A stretch of 6,152 bases of DNA from the NCBI GenBank assembly GCA_022709485.1, contig JAKLIS010000090.1, forward strand, positions 1 to 6,152. The letters are read 5' to 3'. The position numbers and the translations under genes are program-made. The DNA comes from Elusimicrobiota bacterium. Lineage in GTDB: Bacteria; Elusimicrobiota; Elusimicrobia; F11. The notes under the pieces were generated by a model, which was given only the letters and a program-made list of their open reading frames with translations, was not told the origin of the DNA and ran no database searches. Positions 3,339 through 6,152 of this stretch are shown here, piece after piece. Positions within the stretch are counted from its first letter, which is position 1. Every line of letters starts with the position of its first letter.

Positions 3339-6152
3339 ACTTATTACATTCCAAACCCGTCCTTTCTAAACAGGAAGTAAACGCCCTCAGTCAAGAGGGG
3401 AAAGGCGGCGTTGATCCGCGATTTTTAAAACAGGAGGGATCGGAAGCCTTCACGGGGAATGAACTCCTCGTGAAAGGGGCTTTAGAAGCCGGCGTTTCCC
3501 TCATGACGGGATATCCGGGATCGCCGGTATCCGATGTATTTGAAGTGATCGCCACCATCGCTCCGTATCTATCTGAGAAAGGGATTGTGGCCCAGATCGC
3601 CAGTAACGAGGCTCTTTCCACCGCTCGGTTAAACGGTGCCCGGCAGGCGGGAATTCGGGCAATGTCTGTCATGAAATCGGTGGGTTTTCATGTGGGTTCA
3701 GACGCTTTGGCCGTTGGAAACCTTATGGAGACGCGCAAACCCCAAGGTGGAGGGCTCGTGGTCGTGGGGGACGATCCTTGGAATGAAACCACGCAAATTA
3801 ATTCCGACTCCCGATTTCTTTCCCGCCATCTCCACATGCCGTTGGTTGAGCCCGCGACCTTTCAAGAACTCAAGGATTGGATTAATTCTGCGTTGGATTT
3901 GTCGGGCGTTGGAGATCTTCACGTTACTTATCTTATTACCACAAACTTGGCGGATGGCGGGGGCACCGTCACTTTAAAGCCGCACCCTGAAATGGGCGTT
4001 TCCTCAAAATCCAAAACCACTTTATCCAGCGAAAAAATCAAGATCAGCGATAGCGTTCTCATCCCTCCCCATACGTCGATGCGTGAAGCTACGCTGGAAG
4101 AACGGTTTGCCCGCGTCCTTCAACGCGCCAATGAGTTGGGAATGAATCGTTGGTTTGGTCCGCTAAAGAAGAAGATGCCGGTGGGATTTATTGCCGCGGG
4201 ACTTTCATTCTGTTATTTGCGGGAGGTGATGGAACTATTGGGCTTATGGGATCACGTTCCCGTTTTAAAACTGGGGTTGACCTATCCACTCGATAAAAAT
4301 GCCGTCGGTGATATTGCGAGCCGCGTGAGTCATTTGGTTGTCGTGGAAGAAAAGAGGGGATTTATTGAAGGCCAAGTGGCCGAAATTTTGGTGGATTTGC
4401 AGCAATCGGGTCTTTTATACAGGCCGCCAGCCCTTTGGGGGAAGAAATTCCCTGACGGAGAAGAGGGGTTTCCTTCCAAACGGGGCCTAAACGCCTCAAT
4501 TATTTTGAAAACTCTGGGCCCCTCTTTCCTTCGCTGGAAACGGTTTTTTCCCACGTTAATCGAGGAAAAGGTTTTAAAAGAACTGGAAGAAATCGCTGAT
4601 ACCCGCGCCTCTTCATTTGAAGTTCCCGCCCGGACCCCGACTTTTTGCCCGGGATGTCCGCACCGGGATTCCGCGGTGGCCAATCTGGCCGTTAAAAAAA
4701 GGCTGAAAGATCCCCTCTTTGCCAAACAAAAAGGGATTTCGCCCACGGATGTCATTTTTCACGGTGAATCGGGATGCCACTCCATGCTTCAATTCGCCCC
4801 CAATGAAGGTCTGATGCAGAATTATTCCGGCATGGGCGTGGGCGGAGGAACCGGAGCGGGGATGTCGCCTTTCGTCACCAACAAACAAGTGGTGTTTTTG
4901 GGAGATGGAACATTTTTCCATTCCGGCATGGTGGCCATTTCAGATTCCATCAAAAACAATCAAGAAATTACCTATATCATTCTTGAAAACCAAACCACCG
5001 CCATGACCGGCCATCAACCGACGCCCGGAAATGCCACCGACGTCATGGGGAAAATCACCCATTCTCAGAATATAGAAGGTCTCTTGAGGGGAATGGCGGG
5101 AGATAAAGTTTTTATTCAACGGGTGAACCCGGGGAACCGCGATGAATACGAAAAACTTTTAGAAGAGATCGTGGTAAAGCCCGGCGTCAAAATTATTATC
5201 GCGGATAAAGAGTGTTCCATCACGTTACATCGCCGCACCAACGCCCAGAAAAAAGCGGTTATTCGAGAACTGGGTTTTATCCCAAGGGAAGAACGGTTTA
5301 ATATTGCCACTTCTGTTTGTGACTACTGTCTTGAATGCGCGCGCCAGACCGGATGTCCGGGCCTCACCATTGAAGAAACGCCGTATGGACGTAAAATCGC
5401 CACCGATTTATCCACATGCGTCGATGACGGCGCTTGTTCCAAAACAAAGGCCTGCCCTTCTTTTGAAAAAATCATTATTCAGCGATCAAGCCCTGTGCCC
5501 GCTCGGAAACTCATGGATTTTGACGCCAGTAAATTGATCCCGCCTCAGATTATTCCCATGGGAAAGAGGTGGTCCGCTTATACCGCCGGCGTGGGGGGAA
5601 TGGGTGCCGGGATCGTCAACGCCGTCTTGGTGCGCGCGGCCGTTAAAGAAGGGTACAAGGCCAGTTTTTTGGATAAAAAAGGTTTGGCCATTCGAAACGG
5701 CGGCGTCTATGGCCACGTGGTTTTTTCCGCCGCGGGAGAAATTTCATCGCCGGTCATTCCCTATGGGAAAGCGGATCTTTTAATTGGTTTGGATATCTTG
5801 GAGGCGGCCCGCGCCATGGATCCGCGGATGAATCTCCGTGTGGCGCATTCATCTCGAACCCGGGCGGTGGTGAACACCCACCGGAACGAGACCATTTTGT
5901 CTCTTATGGGTCGAGAAGATTTTGATCCGGGAGTCCTGGAAGAAGCCATGCAAACGCGGCTTTGCGCGGATGGCTATTTGGGCAAGGATTTCGCTCAAAT
6001 TTCCGAGCTTTACATCGGGTCCAAATTGTATGTGAACATGATGGTGCTGGGCGCGGCTTTCCAGAAAGGGTGGATTCCTCTTTCAATGGAAAATATTTTT
6101 AAAGCCATTCAAGAGACGGTCCGAAAAGCGGACTTGGACGCCAACCGGGTGG
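3335..6152 (+). CDS. Indolepyruvate:ferredoxin oxidoreductase, fused alpha-beta (3' end cut by window)
   Basis: The frame is open for 939 codons to the window edge; fused homologues usually run to about 1150 residues, so the C-terminus is missing. Family reaction: oxidative decarboxylation of indolepyruvate and related aryl 2-oxo acids to acyl-CoA, reducing ferredoxin, in the cytoplasm. Domains in order: TPP pyrimidine-binding domain with GNE (41-43), TGYPGSPVSDVF (58-69) and SNEA (90-93), whose E92 is the likely cofactor-activating glutamate; transferase-like middle region (about 250-420); TPP pyrophosphate domain with the IorA-type CPGCPHR (438-444), GDGTFFHSG (523-531) and N552, the usual GDG-x26-N spacing, then AMTGHQP; iron-sulfur segment with C662, C665, C668, C674, C695, C701 and C707; beta/gamma subunit region from about 748 with GVGGMGAG (752-759) and KGLAIRNGGVYGHV (782-795). 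The ATG at 3335 has GGGAGA close upstream and overlaps the barrel gene's stop. No frameshift is seen. Substrate could be another 2-oxo acid; the family call is firm. Confidence 0.92.
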   Translation, partial: MNLLHSKPVLSKQEVNALSQEGKGGVDPRFLKQEGSEAFTGNELLVKGALEAGVSLMTGYPGSPVSDVFEVIATIAPYLSEKGIVAQIASNEALSTARLNGARQAGIRAMSVMKSVGFHVGSDALAVGNLMETRKPQGGGLVVVGDDPWNETTQINSDSRFLSRHLHMPLVEPATFQELKDWINSALDLSGVGDLHVTYLITTNLADGGGTVTLKPHPEMGVSSKSKTTLSSEKIKISDSVLIPPHTSMREATLEERFARVLQRANELGMNRWFGPLKKKMPVGFIAAGLSFCYLREVMELLGLWDHVPVLKLGLTYPLDKNAVGDIASRVSHLVVVEEKRGFIEGQVAEILVDLQQSGLLYRPPALWGKKFPDGEEGFPSKRGLNASIILKTLGPSFLRWKRFFPTLIEEKVLKELEEIADTRASSFEVPARTPTFCPGCPHRDSAVANLAVKKRLKDPLFAKQKGISPTDVIFHGESGCHSMLQFAPNEGLMQNYSGMGVGGGTGAGMSPFVTNKQVVFLGDGTFFHSGMVAISDSIKNNQEITYIILENQTTAMTGHQPTPGNATDVMGKITHSQNIEGLLRGMAGDKVFIQRVNPGNRDEYEKLLEEIVVKPGVKIIIADKECSITLHRRTNAQKKAVIRELGFIPREERFNIATSVCDYCLECARQTGCPGLTIEETPYGRKIATDLSTCVDDGACSKTKACPSFEKIIIQRSSPVPARKLMDFDASKLIPPQIIPMGKRWSAYTAGVGGMGAGIVNAVLVRAAVKEGYKASFLDKKGLAIRNGGVYGHVVFSAAGEISSPVIPYGKADLLIGLDILEAARAMDPRMNLRVAHSSRTRAVVNTHRNETILSLMGREDFDPGVLEEAMQTRLCADGYLGKDFAQISELYIGSKLYVNMMVLGAAFQKGWIPLSMENIFKAIQETVRKADLDANRV

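Noticed and set aside
3690..3977. Plus-strand open frame in another phase, which might signal a frameshift
   Set aside because: The oxidoreductase frame is continuous through this stretch with no stop and sensible family sequence.
4330..4921. Two overlapping minus-strand open frames inside the oxidoreductase gene
   Set aside because: Shadows of a continuous, motif-rich plus-strand gene; low-complexity translations with no recognisable domain.

Overview
The window reads as ordinary chromosomal DNA from a diderm (Gram-negative-type) bacterium. A small exported beta-barrel-like protein implies an outer membrane, translation starts mostly use Shine-Dalgarno sequences, and base composition is moderate. 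The spacers carry palindromic repeats of the kind whose forward translation begins VIPAKAGIQ. Such repeats are scattered through many Proteobacteria and uncultivated diderm lineages, so they do not fix the phylum, and I make no finer taxonomic call.

All genes lie on the plus strand. Bases 1-196 hold no supported gene but contain a compact multi-stem palindromic repeat (22-158). Next comes a TldD/PmbA-family protein of the non-catalytic TldE/PmbA type (197-1519). A 328-base gap (1520-1847) holds a probable terminator, a long imperfect inverted repeat and an extended -10 promoter. It leads into a clear NAD kinase (1848-2654). A second palindromic repeat (2677-2811) follows, and its right end supplies the Shine-Dalgarno sequence and start codon of a small exported outer-membrane barrel-like protein (2805-3338). 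That gene overlaps by 4 bases the start of a very long gene (3335 to beyond the window end). The long gene encodes a fused indolepyruvate:ferredoxin oxidoreductase, with TPP-binding alpha region, iron-sulfur segment and beta/gamma-type subunit in one chain.

NAD kinase, the barrel protein and the oxidoreductase probably form one transcription unit driven by the promoter at 1791-1799. NadK makes NADP, and the oxidoreductase uses ferredoxin to decarboxylate aromatic 2-oxo acids oxidatively. I see no direct mechanistic link among the three proteins, so their joint transcription may be incidental. I found no tRNA, rRNA, CRISPR array, transposase, phage gene or defence system. The most unusual local feature is the repeat that has become the translation start of the barrel gene, leaving two competing in-frame starts, the upstream of which would place 49 residues ahead of the signal peptide.
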